A stretch of 64,000 nucleotides of DNA. It comes from Voacanga thouarsii (lineage: Eukaryota; Streptophyta; Magnoliopsida; Gentianales; Apocynaceae). The stretch lies in assembly GCA_026120185.1 (NCBI GenBank), contig JANUWF010001942.1, positions 3,570,001-3,634,000 on the forward strand, given 5' to 3'. The notes below the pieces were generated by a model. The model was not told where the DNA came from. It searched no databases and was given only the letters and a program-made list of their open reading frames with translations. This document shows, piece after piece, positions 36,773 through 47,764 of this stretch (position 1 is its first letter; each line of letters starts with the position of its first letter). Made by a program: the position numbers and the translations under genes.

Positions 36773-38219
36773 TGTTGGGGATATGCCCTAGAGTCAATTT
36801 GTACTTATACAATTGTCATTATGTTTTATATAATAATATGAGGCTTTCCTTTCCATGAATAGTGAATTTTGTTTTGTTGGTCATCAAGTACGTGACTTGA
36901 TAGTAAAACCCTACAATGAATACAATGACTATTCTAAAACTGTCCCTGATCGATTATTATTATTGGAATAATAATAAATTAAGATTAGTATGTTTGTGAC
37001 TTGATGGCTATGTTTTACTGGCCATGGATATTTGTGATATCGAGTCAAGACATAAATAAATGTTAGAGAACATTGTATTGGACATGACCCACTGTGAGAG
37101 TACTTCATGGAATATGTCATAAGTACTTTCTAGCCATAATAATATTGAAAGTCCTTCGACCTAAATTCATCATAGTTTCTTACTTGATAAATTCTATATT
37201 TTGACATTGTCTAAAGTTGTCTTTAACTAGATAATAAATTAGACTACTGTTGGATATAAAATAAATCAAGGAGAGGAATATGATTGATTGTGAAGGAATT
37301 TGTCCCTCTCAATTATGGGAGAGATATCCATGGGCCCCTTGATAAGTTAGACTGTTAAAAATGCATGGCCGTGCTCAAATATATCAATCTAAGATATTGA
37401 TATCATTTGTTTGAACAGTCTACTATGAAATCAAGAAATAATTGATTAAGCTTAATAAGGATGACATGCTCCGTGCCTTATGCTTAATCTGGATATCGTG
37501 TGACAAAGGGACTAAATATAAAATTATGGTTTGGTTCAAAGAGATCACCGATCTTCATTTAACCTCGGATAGTTATAATGTTTTGCTAGAAACCGCTTAT
37601 AACTTGTGGGCCATTTAAATACGATTTAGGCACGCTGCCGGTGTTAAATGAACCTATAGGGTCACACAATAAGCGAACTTGTTAGGTTATTTTTCCGGTG
37701 ACCAGGTTCGATGAATCTGGATGATATCCAGATTATAAGAATCGACTCGGTAAAATAATTAGTTAAATTACCGAGATAATGGCAGTAATCTTATCATATC
37801 AGTTTTAATTTAATTTGAATTTAAATTAGAATATGATAAGATATGATTAGGGTTGGACTCTAAGAGGTTCGAGGGTTTTTAAGAAAACCCTAGCCGTCTT
37901 TCGATAGTCAAATTTTCGGTTGAGAACATTCGTGCCATTCTCTACCAGAGAAAGAAAAAAAAACCTCTCAAACCCTAGGCGCTAGCACTCCCCGGGTATC
38001 GAGTGAGTTCGCGGTGTGTATCCGTAGAGGACGTTCGCATACTGCAGCGTCCGGTGATTGTTCGGGTCGAACGTACAACGACGCAACCGGAATCGAAGGA
38101 TTTCGATTACAGCAACTGGAGGTAACTCTTAATCGTTTACATCTTCTTAATCGTTTACTTGGGTCCTCGGGAGGGATTCGTAGATGTTTTCCGCGTTTAG
38201 GAGTCCACGAATCCCAACA
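36773..38219 (+). repeat. Solo LTR of another copia subfamily
   Basis: 1,447 bp from TGTTGGGGATATGCCC at 36773 to CGAATCCCAACA at 38219, with perfect 5-bp duplications TTTAT at 36768-36772 and 38220-38224. The family-X LTR reads on across the insertion. The TGTTGGN...ATGCCCTAGAG start is the Angela/BARE-type LTR start. The short frame at 38014-38226 is not gene-like. Confidence 0.93.
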
Positions 38220-39733
38220 TTTATAACTAGGTCACATAAAATAAAATAAATACTTTAAAATTACACTTATTACATCCCAAAATACATGAACAAATCCAAA
38301 ATAAATTATTTGCAACAATCTCTCAAAACATCACATAAGGGAAATAATAAAGAGTCTTCAGAATCATAGGTAACAGTCTAGCTAATGACCTCCACAGTAG
38401 GACCGTCCTGAAAAACATGGCATAAAAGATGGTGAGATAAAATCTCAGTAAGCCCGTGTGTACTTTGAGTGTTTCAGAAAAAACAGTTCTTGTATGCAAG
38501 TTGTAAAAATTTCATAAAAGAAAGTGCTGGCAAGTATTAAATAAAATGTTAAAATAAAAAGTGGTATTTTGCTTTTCAAACAATACATGTGCACAATAAA
38601 TACAACCACTCGAAGAGATAGCCATGGGTTACCACACGTTGGGCCCTATGACCATATAACGGTCAGAATACCACACGTTGAGCATGCTGACAATAGGTAG
38701 GTGTACGGCCTACTGGGTGAGATACTCCCCCATCTCTACACCCAAACTTACTTGTTGTCCACTCTGAAAATACACAATCCACATGACTGAAACTTGCTAG
38801 CTCAGACCGGCATGACCTACCGGACTGGCATCCTATCCAAGAAGGACTCACCCCTCAGAAGTGGCCACCTACTGAGAGACTTATCCTAACCCTTCAAAGA
38901 CTAGTCTTAGTAGTCTACCTTTATTGAGTACTCAACGTTGCTTGTCCCACTCGGGAGAAAATTGATCATACATTGATTTATTTGGAAATAGCAATTAAGA
39001 GTTTCTAAAATTCTTGTCAAAGTTGGGATTTAGAAAGAGTTTAGCATTTTGTGTAAAACTGCTTGTTTAATTTTCAAATGATTTGCTTGACTGAAATAAA
39101 AAGGAAAAATAGTCCTTAATTGCCTTTACAAAATGAATGTCCATACACATCGCATTTGGCTTGCCACAGTAATTTTAGTCTTCAAATGACTCCATGCATG
39201 AGCTTACCTAATCCTTTGCTTGCTTGAATTCAAAAATCCTCCAAGGCTGACCTAACCCCGCCTGGGGTAAATACAAGGCATAAGATTATACTCAAGCTAT
39301 ACTTGCTAACATAAACAATTCCTAGTTCAACTAATTACAATCATGACTTTAATGTCCTAAGCCTTAAGGCTAGATGATAAAGAATTTTATAAATAAGTTT
39401 AGCTTGATAAATCAAAATAACTAGGGGTTGTAAAATAATTCCTAATAAGTTATAGGTTCAAATAATAAATCTTGAGTGTTATTATTAATAAATAAACTAG
39501 TGTTTAAATATTGAATAATACTAAGTCCTAAATAATGTTTGTAAATGGTAATTTTTAAATAGCATCATTATAAATAAATAATAAATTATAATTAATAGAT
39601 AATAAATAATTAGTAATAAACAAAATTAATAATAAATGAATTATATTAAATTTTTTATTAATAAATAACAAATAAACTTCAATGTAATTATAGGTAAAAG
39701 TTTGAACTATGGTCTACAAGGTCATTAATAGTT

Positions 39734-39738
<5 letters not shown>

Positions 39739-39792
<54 letters not shown>

Positions 39793-39838
39793 AATGATCT
39801 TATCTGTTATTACACACACACACACACATACACATATT
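39739..39838. repeat. (TTA)n and (CA)n microsatellites in the G1 LTR
   Basis: A (TTA)n run of about 50 bp is followed 22 bp later by a (CA)n run. At the equivalent LTR offset (about 2.7 kb from the LTR start) the copy at 45016-49405 instead has an (AT)n run (47733-47761). Confidence 0.9.
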
Positions 39839-40535
39839 ATTTTTAATAAAAGATATTATTTATTTGACTAATAAAATATCAATATTTCATTTAGTATTCC
39901 AATTCCAAAACTTCCTAGGAATTTTGAAATCTTTAGAGAAAAAATATAGTTATAATTTTAATTAAGGTAATAAAATTTGTTACTAAAAATAACCTAGGAT
40001 TAACAAGAAAATAATCATGATTTTCCTATTGCTAAACAAGATTCATGAACACATTCCCCAACATCAAACAATAAACTAGTCCATTCATGAACATAGGCTT
40101 AAATCAACACATACTATCACATGGCCAAATCCCTACTAGGCATAATCATCAATCATGGCTTCAATGGAAATAAGAATATAAAAATCCTATTCACCAAAGG
40201 TATCATAACATCTAACATACTTTAAACATCTATAATTTTCTTAAGACATGATGATCATACATTGGTTCTCAAGAAAATCCATATAGCTTAATCATGAACA
40301 ACTATTCTCATGTCCTAATCTTAACCCCTTCATTCACATGCATACACTCAATCCCCCATTCATATTTTATTCCTCCTACCAACATCTAAGAGACATGAAT
40401 GCATAATTAAAAAGGAGGATTAAGGAGAAATACTTGATTGACGATTACTTTGATGAAGACTTAAGAAAGTCCACGCGATTAAGAATCTTAAATTGTCCAA
40501 GAGAACAAAAAAACAACAATGCATCAACCATTTCA

Positions 40536-40537
<2 letters not shown>

Positions 40538-40582
<45 letters not shown>
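40538..40582. repeat. (GA)n microsatellite in the G1 LTR
   Basis: 45 bp of GA repeat at 1.89-1.93 kb from the LTR start. The reversed copy has (CT)n at 46966-47018 at the equivalent offset, so the tract is ancestral to this LTR family. Confidence 0.95.
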
Positions 40583-40584
<2 letters not shown>

Positions 40585-42160
40585 ATTAGTATGGTACATT
40601 GAAGATTAAATGGAAGAGGATGAACGAATGAGTTGTTCTTGATTACCTTTAATGATGTTCTTGAGACCTTCAAGAAAAACTGGTTTTTGATCTGAATGCA
40701 ATTTCTTGTTTCCGAGATTTTGTGTTATAAATACTAGAAATGAACACTAGGGAGTATGTAGGAGTAATATGGAGTATTTGAGAGGGATTGAAGGTGTTTA
40801 GGATGGGTTTTGGCTTGAAGAAATGTAGTGTGTGTTCTTGGTGAAAATTGAGAGAGTTTGAGAAAAGGTTTGCACGAAATTTGGGAGAGTGTTGGCCGAA
40901 TGGTTTAGGGTGTTTAGGAGTTTCTATTTTCAGCTTAGAGAGGAAGGGAATAATCTAATTTGTTTGAAATTCAAATAGAGGGAATTGAGGAGTGGTTTGA
41001 GGTATAGGATATGTTAATAGTGTTTGATTGATGGAGGTTTCTTTGAGCTTCAATGGAACCAGCTGGACTGGTTTATTTTGCTGAAATGAATGAAGATTGA
41101 TAAGGCTGGCCGAAATTTTGAGCTTAATGGCAGAGGAATTTTTGGTTGTGTAGCTTAATAAAAGGGTGTTTTCATGAAGCAAAAATCTGGAAATTTTGGA
41201 AATTCAAATGTAGTTTGAATGGAGTGATCTTAGAAGATATTTGAGGTGTGGTTATGGAGTCCAAGTGTTCAAGGTAAGTGGAGAGGTTAATGGTGTTCAA
41301 TTCATGGCTGAACAAGGTTCATTTTACAGAGGTTTAAGGGTGGTTTCTTCAGTCTAGGCCTAAGGAGACAAGTTGCGAATTTTCTGGTTTCATGGTGCTC
41401 AATGCTTCAAATGGCTTGCTGAATTTCTGTGCAGTATTTCTGCAATTCTTTAGCTGGGTTTGCAGGGAATTTTGAGAGGTGTTTGAGGGTCTTTTAAGGC
41501 TGGTTTCCAGCCTTCTTTATGGAGAAAAAGCAGAGGATTTTTGCTGGATTGAAGATAGGAAAAACAGCTTCATTTCCAGGTTACTGTGCAGCGAAACTGC
41601 CCAAAATTTTTTTCTGGTTTTGAACAGTTTTATGTAGTCCGAATTTGCACTGAAATTTTAGTCTTCAAGCTATATGAATTGGTCATTTTTCTGGCAGAAA
41701 ATGAGCAAGGAACTTGGTTGAGTTTTTTGGAAGCTAGGCTGCTAAAAAATCTAGAAAATTTCCAAGTTTCCTTCATCAAGAACATGAACACTATGAAGAT
41801 GAGTTTGAAGGTTCAACCATGGTGATTGGTTTCCCTTGGGAACCCTTCCTAACTCCTCTCCTATTTTCAGTCAACCCTCCATCTTCCAAGATCAATTTTT
41901 GAAATTCAAAGCCAAGAAATCCTCACAGAATTTTTTGGAATTAAAAGATGAATTTTGAACAAATTTAATTTGTGAAGATGTTAGGACAAGCTAGAGGTAA
42001 CAAAAGGACAAGAATTCCTCTAGAATTCTTTTTAAGAAATGATGATAGGATTAAGACATTCTCTTCATGTCTCCCCTAGAACAACATTCCTATCTTTAAG
42101 AAATATAAGAAAACAAAATTTTCAAACTTAACTAAGATAATCATGAATAAAACTTAAGTG

Positions 42161-42225
42161 ATTGGATTTGAACTCATGACCATAGAGATTAATTCACAAA
42201 GCTCTAACCACTTAACTACACTAAG
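42161..42225 (-). other. tRNA-like sequence in the G1 LTR
   Basis: Minus strand: A-box-like TGTAGTTAAGTGGTTAGAGC and, about 25 bases on, B-box-like GAGTTCAAATCC. The offset from the LTR start is about 240-310 bp, as in the other copies. Acceptor-stem pairing is not obvious, so this is not an intact tRNA gene. Confidence 0.65.
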
Positions 42226-42470
42226 TCTTGTTCTTATTTTCTCACCCAAATATTCTTCTTATTTACTCCTCAAGCTATCTTCCTATTTTGACCTCAATCA
42301 AAATTACCATTTTACCCTTCCTACGCAATAAGCATAACTAAGCCTTTTAATCTATAAATCATAATTCTAAAGCACATAAAATCATTCAAAAACATATATA
42401 TTCATGTAAAATAATATGATATGCATCCCAACCTTCTTACTCTAGGGTTGGCTTTAGGTGGGGTTTCACA

Positions 42471-43460
42471 TCTATCTTGTAAGATCCATTTGAGTAGACC
42501 TTTTGAACAATATATGGGCCATTCCACTTTAATGTTAACTTCTTTGGTTTATGTCCAACGATGATTGGTCTTTTCATAGCGAGCACGAAATCACTAACTT
42601 GAAAGGAATGAAGATGTACTTTCTTGTTAAAGGCTTTGGAAACACGAGCTTGGTAGCATTCTAACCTTTGTTGTGCCTCTAACCTCTTTTTATCAAGTGC
42701 TTCTAACTCTTCAAATCTGAACGGACATTATCTTCCTTGGTGAGACTTTCTTGAATAGCAATCCTCAATGAAGGAATTTATTACTCTAGTGGAAGGACAG
42801 CTTCCACACCATATACCAACACATATGGGGTAGCTTAGGTTGGAGTGCGATAAGTGGTCCTATATGCCCAAAGTGCCTTTCTAATACGAAGATGCCAATC
42901 CCTTTTTGACTTAGTAACCACGTTTTGCAACAAATTGCATAAAGTCTTATTGAAAGCTTCAACAAGTCCATTAGCCCAGGCATAGTACATAGAAGATTTG
43001 TACTGCTTGAATTTAAACTTCTTGCACAACTTATCCATCAAACTATTGCAGAATGGCTTGTCGTTATCTGTGATAATATATCGAGGAATGCCATATCAAT
43101 AGATAATGTTTACACATATAAAATCAATAACATTTTCCTTTTTTGCTTCTTTTAATGCTACAGCTTCTGCCCACTTAGAGAAGTAATCTATTCCTACCAA
43201 GATATAAAAATGCCCAGCAGAAGACTTTGGTAGCGGTCCAACAATATCCAATCCCCATACATCAAATGGTCATGAAGCAACTGTCGGGTGCAATGGCTCA
43301 AGCGGTTGATGTAGATAATTGGCATTGAATTAACATGCTTGACATCTTGATACGAAAATGAAGCTTCGGACCAGATTGATAAGCTCAACATATGCCAGAA
43401 TGAGCTTCTTCCATTACTTGCATATCTTTTTCTTAACCTAAACATCTAAAGAAGACACCT
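42471..43460 (-). pseudogene. Integrase of Tat element G2
   Basis: One frame with an in-frame stop gives GLDIVGPLPKSSAGHFY at about 43250, YGIPRYIITDNDKPFCN at about 43080 and NGLVEAFNKTLCNLLQ at about 42970, so the D, D and E catalytic residues are present. The family motif RTTYRTPT and YGVEAVLPLE follow. The downstream end is interrupted by the G1 LTR at 42470, and the remainder of the gene is not found on the far side, consistent with a deletion. Confidence 0.9.
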
Positions 43461-43696
43461 TTAAATGAACGTCAAAAGAGCATATCCATATAGCAAAAGA
43501 AGCGGGTGGCATGCCGGCGAATATCACTCCGTCTTCGTGGATCATCCAGAAGCTTTCCATTTTTGAGATAGTCTACAAAAGGTTGTCTCCAATCTTCTTC
43601 ATTAATTTCATAGACAAAGACAGAATGGATTTCATGCCCTTCATCGTCTTCATCTTCAAAAATAGGTGGTATGACCTATGTTTGACATATAGGAAT

Positions 43697-44197
43697 TTAA
43701 ATTTTTTGATCATGTAGACATAAAGTAGAAGCCAATTCTGCCAACGAGTTAGCTTGCTTATTTTTGCTTCTTAATATATGCTCGATTATCACATCACCTA
43801 AATATCCCATAAGTCGTCCCGCATAATTATGATATGGGATCAACTCAAGTTTCTTATCATCATACTCACCAAGTAATTGATTAACAATCAATTAGGAATC
43901 CCCATATACTTTGAGATGCAGTCGCTTCATATCAACAGCCAACTTTAATATAAGTATAAGGGCTTAGTATTCAGCCACATTATTTGAGCACCTTTTAGTC
44001 AAGGTGAAAGAGTATGGTAACATATCTCCTTCAGGGGTAATGAATACCACACCAGCTCTAGCATATTCGCGATGTGCCACACCATCAAAGTACATCCTCC
44101 ATGGTAGGAGAATCTCAATGACAAGAACATCTTCATCAGGCAACTTATCACTTAGTTCCCACTCAGTAGGGATAAGATGATCAGCCAAGAAATTCAC
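43697..44197 (-). pseudogene. Archaeal-type second RNase H (aRNH) of G2
   Basis: WRMYFDGVAHREYARAGVVF, SFTLTKRCSNNVAEY, and after a stop, LQVYGDS and LIVNQLLGEYDDKKLELIPY. The acidic residues of an RNase H active site (FDG, AEY, GDS) are visible. This extra domain between the normal RNase H and integrase is characteristic of the Tat lineage of plant Ty3/gypsy elements and supports the classification. Confidence 0.88.
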
Positions 44198-44221
44198 CAG
44201 TACTTACCCTTTGACAGCTTT

Positions 44222-45010
44222 CTATTGGACGAAGACAATATCGAATTGTTGGAGTTGAAGGTACCACCTTGCCAAACGATCAGATAGCGTAGAATTTGTC
44301 ATAACATACTTTATAGGATTAGCCTTGGAAATAAAGTGTACAGTATGCGCTTGAAAATAGTGCTTCAATTTTTGAATTGTAAATATCAAAGCTAGGCAAA
44401 GCTTCTCAATTGGTGAATAATTCAACTCATTTGGTGTCATCATCCGACTTAAATAATAGAGTGCATTTTCTTTGCCATTGTCATTTTCTTAAGCAAGTAA
44501 TGTCCCCACTGAGCATTCTTGCGCAGCAATGTATAAAATCAATGGCTTATCTGGAATAGGTGCAACAAGCATGAAAGGCTTCGTCAAGTAAGATTTGATG
44601 CATTTGAAAGCATTCTGACACGTTTTATCCCACTCAAATGGTACATCCTTCTTCATTAGGTGACTGAAAGATTGATAGCATCTGGTAAGATTTGAGATGA
44701 ACCTTCGGAGGTAGGGCAACTTTCCTTGTAAACTCTTTAATTCATGGATATTTCTTGGCTCAGGCATCTTCATAATCGCATTGATCTTTGATTGGTCTAT
44801 TTTGATACCTTGATGACGAATGATAAAACCCAGGAATTTTCTAGAGGTGATGCCAAAAGTACATTTAAGAGGATTCATCTTCAATTGATATTTTCAGAGT
44901 CACTCTAAAGTCTTTCTCAAATCTTGAAGATGATCAACTCGTTTATGTGACATGACCACCAAATATCCACATAATATTCCACGATCTTATGTAGTAAGTC
45001 ATCAAAGACC
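44222..45010 (-). pseudogene. Reverse transcriptase C-terminal part and RNase H of G2
   Basis: Continues the RT from across the X solo LTR: QKVFDDLLHKIVE at 45010. The active-site motif then reads YVD and loses its second Asp to a one-base deletion near 44964. MNPLKCTFGITSRKFLGF (44884) and PFEWDKTCQNAFKCIKSYL lead into the connection domain. RNase H follows, with MMTPNELNYSPIEKLCLALI at 44443 and SDRLARWYLQLQQFDI. Enzyme activity is lost. Confidence 0.9.
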
Positions 45011-45261
45011 TTTTGTGTGAAACCCCAGTCAAAACCAACCTTAGAGTAAGGGGGGTTGGGATGCATATCATATTTTATTTCATGGTTAAATATATTTTCA
45101 TATGATTTTTATGTGTTTTGGATTCGGGTTTTATTGTCTTGAGGTCTTGTTGGTGAGTATTATGTAAGAGGGGCAAGATGGTAATTTTTGCCCGAGGTGA
45201 AAATAGGGAGATAGCCTGTGGATTGAATAGAAAATAATTTTCTAGTGAAAATATCAACAAG

Positions 45262-45330
45262 AGTTGTTGTGGTGTAGTGGTTAGAGCTTTGGAATTAATT
45301 CTTGAGGTCTTGGATTCGAATTCCATCATA
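45262..45330 (+). other. tRNA-like sequence in the X solo LTR (best preserved copy)
   Basis: A-box-like TGGTGTAGTGGTTAGAGC (45270-45287) is followed by a T-arm-like TGGATTCGAATTCCA (45311-45325), in which TGGA and TCCA pair around a TTCGAAT loop. The spacing is close to that in a tRNA. It sits 246-315 bp from the LTR start. RNA polymerase III could in principle recognise it, but a complete cloverleaf is not evident. Confidence 0.65.
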
Positions 45331-46961
45331 GAAGCTTTAGCTAAATTAAATTTTATTTTTGTTTAGTGGAGGAAATTTCGGTCTTATGAGCTTAGAGTAA
45401 GGTACAGATGATGGTCTTAAGAGAGACATGTTAGGAGTATTCTCATTCCACTTCTTTACTCTACTCGAATTTCTTAAAGGGAATTCATTTTCCCTTTATC
45501 CTTAATTTTCCTCAATTTTCAACTCCTTAGTTTGATCAAGATGTTCTATCCATTTTCTTTCCAGAAATTTCAGTAAAATGCTGTGATCTTGTGAGATCAA
45601 AATGTCCTAGTAAAAGGCTTCTCATGGTCTGAAAAATGTGGAAGAATGGTAGGAAATTCCAAGGGGAAAAATCCCTCTAGTAAGCTTGCTGAAATTTCAC
45701 TCTAGACTAGTTCATCTTACTTCTTAGAATGAGATGAAATTTTTCAGCTTGTTGTACCTTCAAATTGTCGAGCTTCTTAGCTAACTTTCCCTCCCAAATG
45801 CTGCCAGAAAAATGGCCTTAAGATCAGTTTGAAACATGAATTATTTCTGCCATTTTCGAGCTGCACAAAGGCTGTGCAAAACCAGTGAAAATTCTGGGCA
45901 AAATCGCTATTTTGGAGGTCCAAAACCAAGCTGATTTCTTCCAAATTTTGTGCAGCACCTTAGCCATGTTTTTCCTCCATGAAGAAGGCTGGAAACCAGC
46001 CTTGAATACCCCCAAAATTCCCCTTCAAACTCTCCGCAAGTTGGCTGGAAATGGCAGCTGAAAATCTGCCCAGAAAATTGCTGTTCAGCAAAAAACTGTG
46101 TAGGAAAATTTTCCAGCTTTGGTTCCTATTTCTCTTCTAGCCAAAACACCAACCTTATTCTGCAAAAACCTTCCCTAAACCTCCATTAACTGAACTCCAT
46201 TGTCCTCCCTAAGTTCCGCACGAAAATCCAGCCATGGATGCATAAAAGATTTCCAAAAAAAATTCTGCAATCATTCCTTGATTTGGATACCAAAATTCCA
46301 GCTACCATGATTTAACAACTTTCTATAAAATATACCTCAAACAACCAGACCTTCTCTCCACCATTATACTCCATAATTTCGGCCACCCTAAGCCTCCTTC
46401 AACCAGCTTTCATTCAACCACAACACTGCCCAGAAATTCGTCCATGGCAGATCTCCAAAAGCTCTCCAATAATAAAAGATATTCTTGTGATATCTAGTTT
46501 CCAAATTTGCTTCCCAAAAATATTCTTCAAGAATTTTAACAACTAGCCTTTCCTTTTTCCTTCCAAACCATAAAAACCTTCTTCCTAAACCCTACAAACA
46601 GTTTGGCAGCCCTAATCTCTTCAGAATTTTGGCAGCCTCCATCCAAGAACTCTCTATTCTCTTCAACCTTCAAGAACACATAGTACACCAAGAACACCTA
46701 CTCCTTCTTTTCACCTAATACCCCTCCAAACCACTTCAAACCTTCTCTAAAATCTCCAGATTTGACCTACTCATTGTCGTGAGTCCATCAACACCATTCT
46801 TAACATCAAACTTCACAAATCAACTCGCTACTTCGGATCAAAACCAGAAAATTCTATGAAGGTTCAAGAACACCTTCAAGGTAGGTTTGTTCTAACAACT
46901 TCATCTTCTCCAATCTTGATCTCTAGTGGGAATATATGTGATCAAACATGCTAATTGTCTC

Positions 46962-46965
<4 letters not shown>

Positions 46966-47018
<53 letters not shown>
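46966..47018. repeat. (CT)n microsatellite in the X solo LTR
   Basis: 53 bp of CT repeat at about 1.95 kb from the LTR start, the counterpart of the (GA)n run at 40538-40582 in the oppositely oriented G1 LTR. Confidence 0.95.
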
Positions 47019-47021
<3 letters not shown>

Positions 47022-47732
47022 CCTCTCCCTTGGCCGGATGACTTCTTCTCCATAAATCATGCTCTCGCCATCTCCCATAGCCAAAGTTAGACATCTAGGA
47101 GTTGAGATCTACTCTAAACTCCTTCAAGGCGTTCATCAACCAAGTAAGTACCATCAACCCTTCTTTTAAACTCTAGAAGCATGTCTCTAGGGTGATATTG
47201 ATAATAGGTGGATGGTGATAGGATTGGAGTATATATATATATTGTTGAGATTGAAGTATGAATATATGTATGTTTGTGAAGGAGATGGGACTTATGCATG
47301 GAAGGATTATCTTGGTTGATTGCATGTTGATTTGAGGTTTGATGCATGTCATAGGTAGTATTTGTGATGAAGTATGCTAGAGATTATGTCACCTTTGGTG
47401 AATGAGATTTATATTCATGTTGGATTATTGAAGCCATGATCATATTTATGCTAGTAGGGGTTAGATCATGTTTTGATAAATTGAGATCTATGCTTGTATG
47501 CATGATTTGGATGATTTGATAAATTGAAGGGTTGTACATGTTCATGATTGTGGTTAGCTATAGGAATATGATCATGATCTAGTTGTCCATAAGCTAAATT
47601 TTATCTCATTAATAAAATATTTAATAATATGATTTTTCTAGTAAAATTTCGAAAACCATGGGAAAATGTGGATTTGGTCTTTTATATAAAATAGCGATAT
47701 TTTAGTCAAATAAATAATAGTTTTTGCTAGAA

Positions 47733-47761
<29 letters not shown>
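47733..47761. repeat. (AT)n microsatellite in the X solo LTR
   Basis: 29 bp of AT repeat at about 2.7 kb from the LTR start, where the G1 copy has (TTA)n and (CA)n. Confidence 0.9.

Positions 47762-47764
<3 letters not shown>

Larger units (their letters stand above)
34801..42470 (-). mobile_element. Family-X (Tekay/Del-like) Ty3/gypsy element G1: 5' LTR, pre-gag ORF and gag only
   Basis: In minus-strand order: a 5' LTR (42470-36702), a primer-binding site, an acidic ORF (36602-36140) and gag (35852 to about 34801). Pol and the 3' LTR are absent; sequence passes directly into copia C2's gag. TCTAT at 42471-42475 is the expected target duplication in G2's integrase gene. The flank left of the LTR is not TCTAT but a primer site, so this is a truncated element and not a solo LTR. 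Long LTRs beginning TGTGAAACCCC and ending GGGGTGTTACA fit Del/Tekay chromoviruses, but the chromodomain region is missing and cannot be checked. Confidence 0.82.
36702..42470 (-). repeat. 5' LTR of gypsy element G1 (family X), interrupted by a solo LTR
   Basis: Bounded by TGTAACACCCC at 36702 and GGGGTTTCACA at 42470 (plus strand). Removing the insert at 36773-38219 and one TTTAT leaves 4,317 bp, close to the 4,390-bp solo copy at 45016-49405. Microsatellites at 39739-39790 and 40538-40582, and the tRNA-like block at 42161-42225, lie at the same offsets as in the other copy. Short reading frames inside are not conserved between copies, so I treat it as non-coding. Confidence 0.9.

Noticed and set aside
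41586..41825. 79-codon frame inside the G1 LTR
   Set aside because: Not conserved at the matching position of the X solo LTR, so probably chance.
36702..42470. Reading the G1 LTR as a solo LTR
   Set aside because: The flanks do not match (a primer-binding site on one side, TCTAT on the other) and a gag gene follows, so it is a 5' LTR of a truncated element.
45262..45330. A functional tRNA gene
   Set aside because: A- and B-box-like words and a T-arm are visible, but no convincing acceptor stem or anticodon arm; all copies lie inside LTRs.
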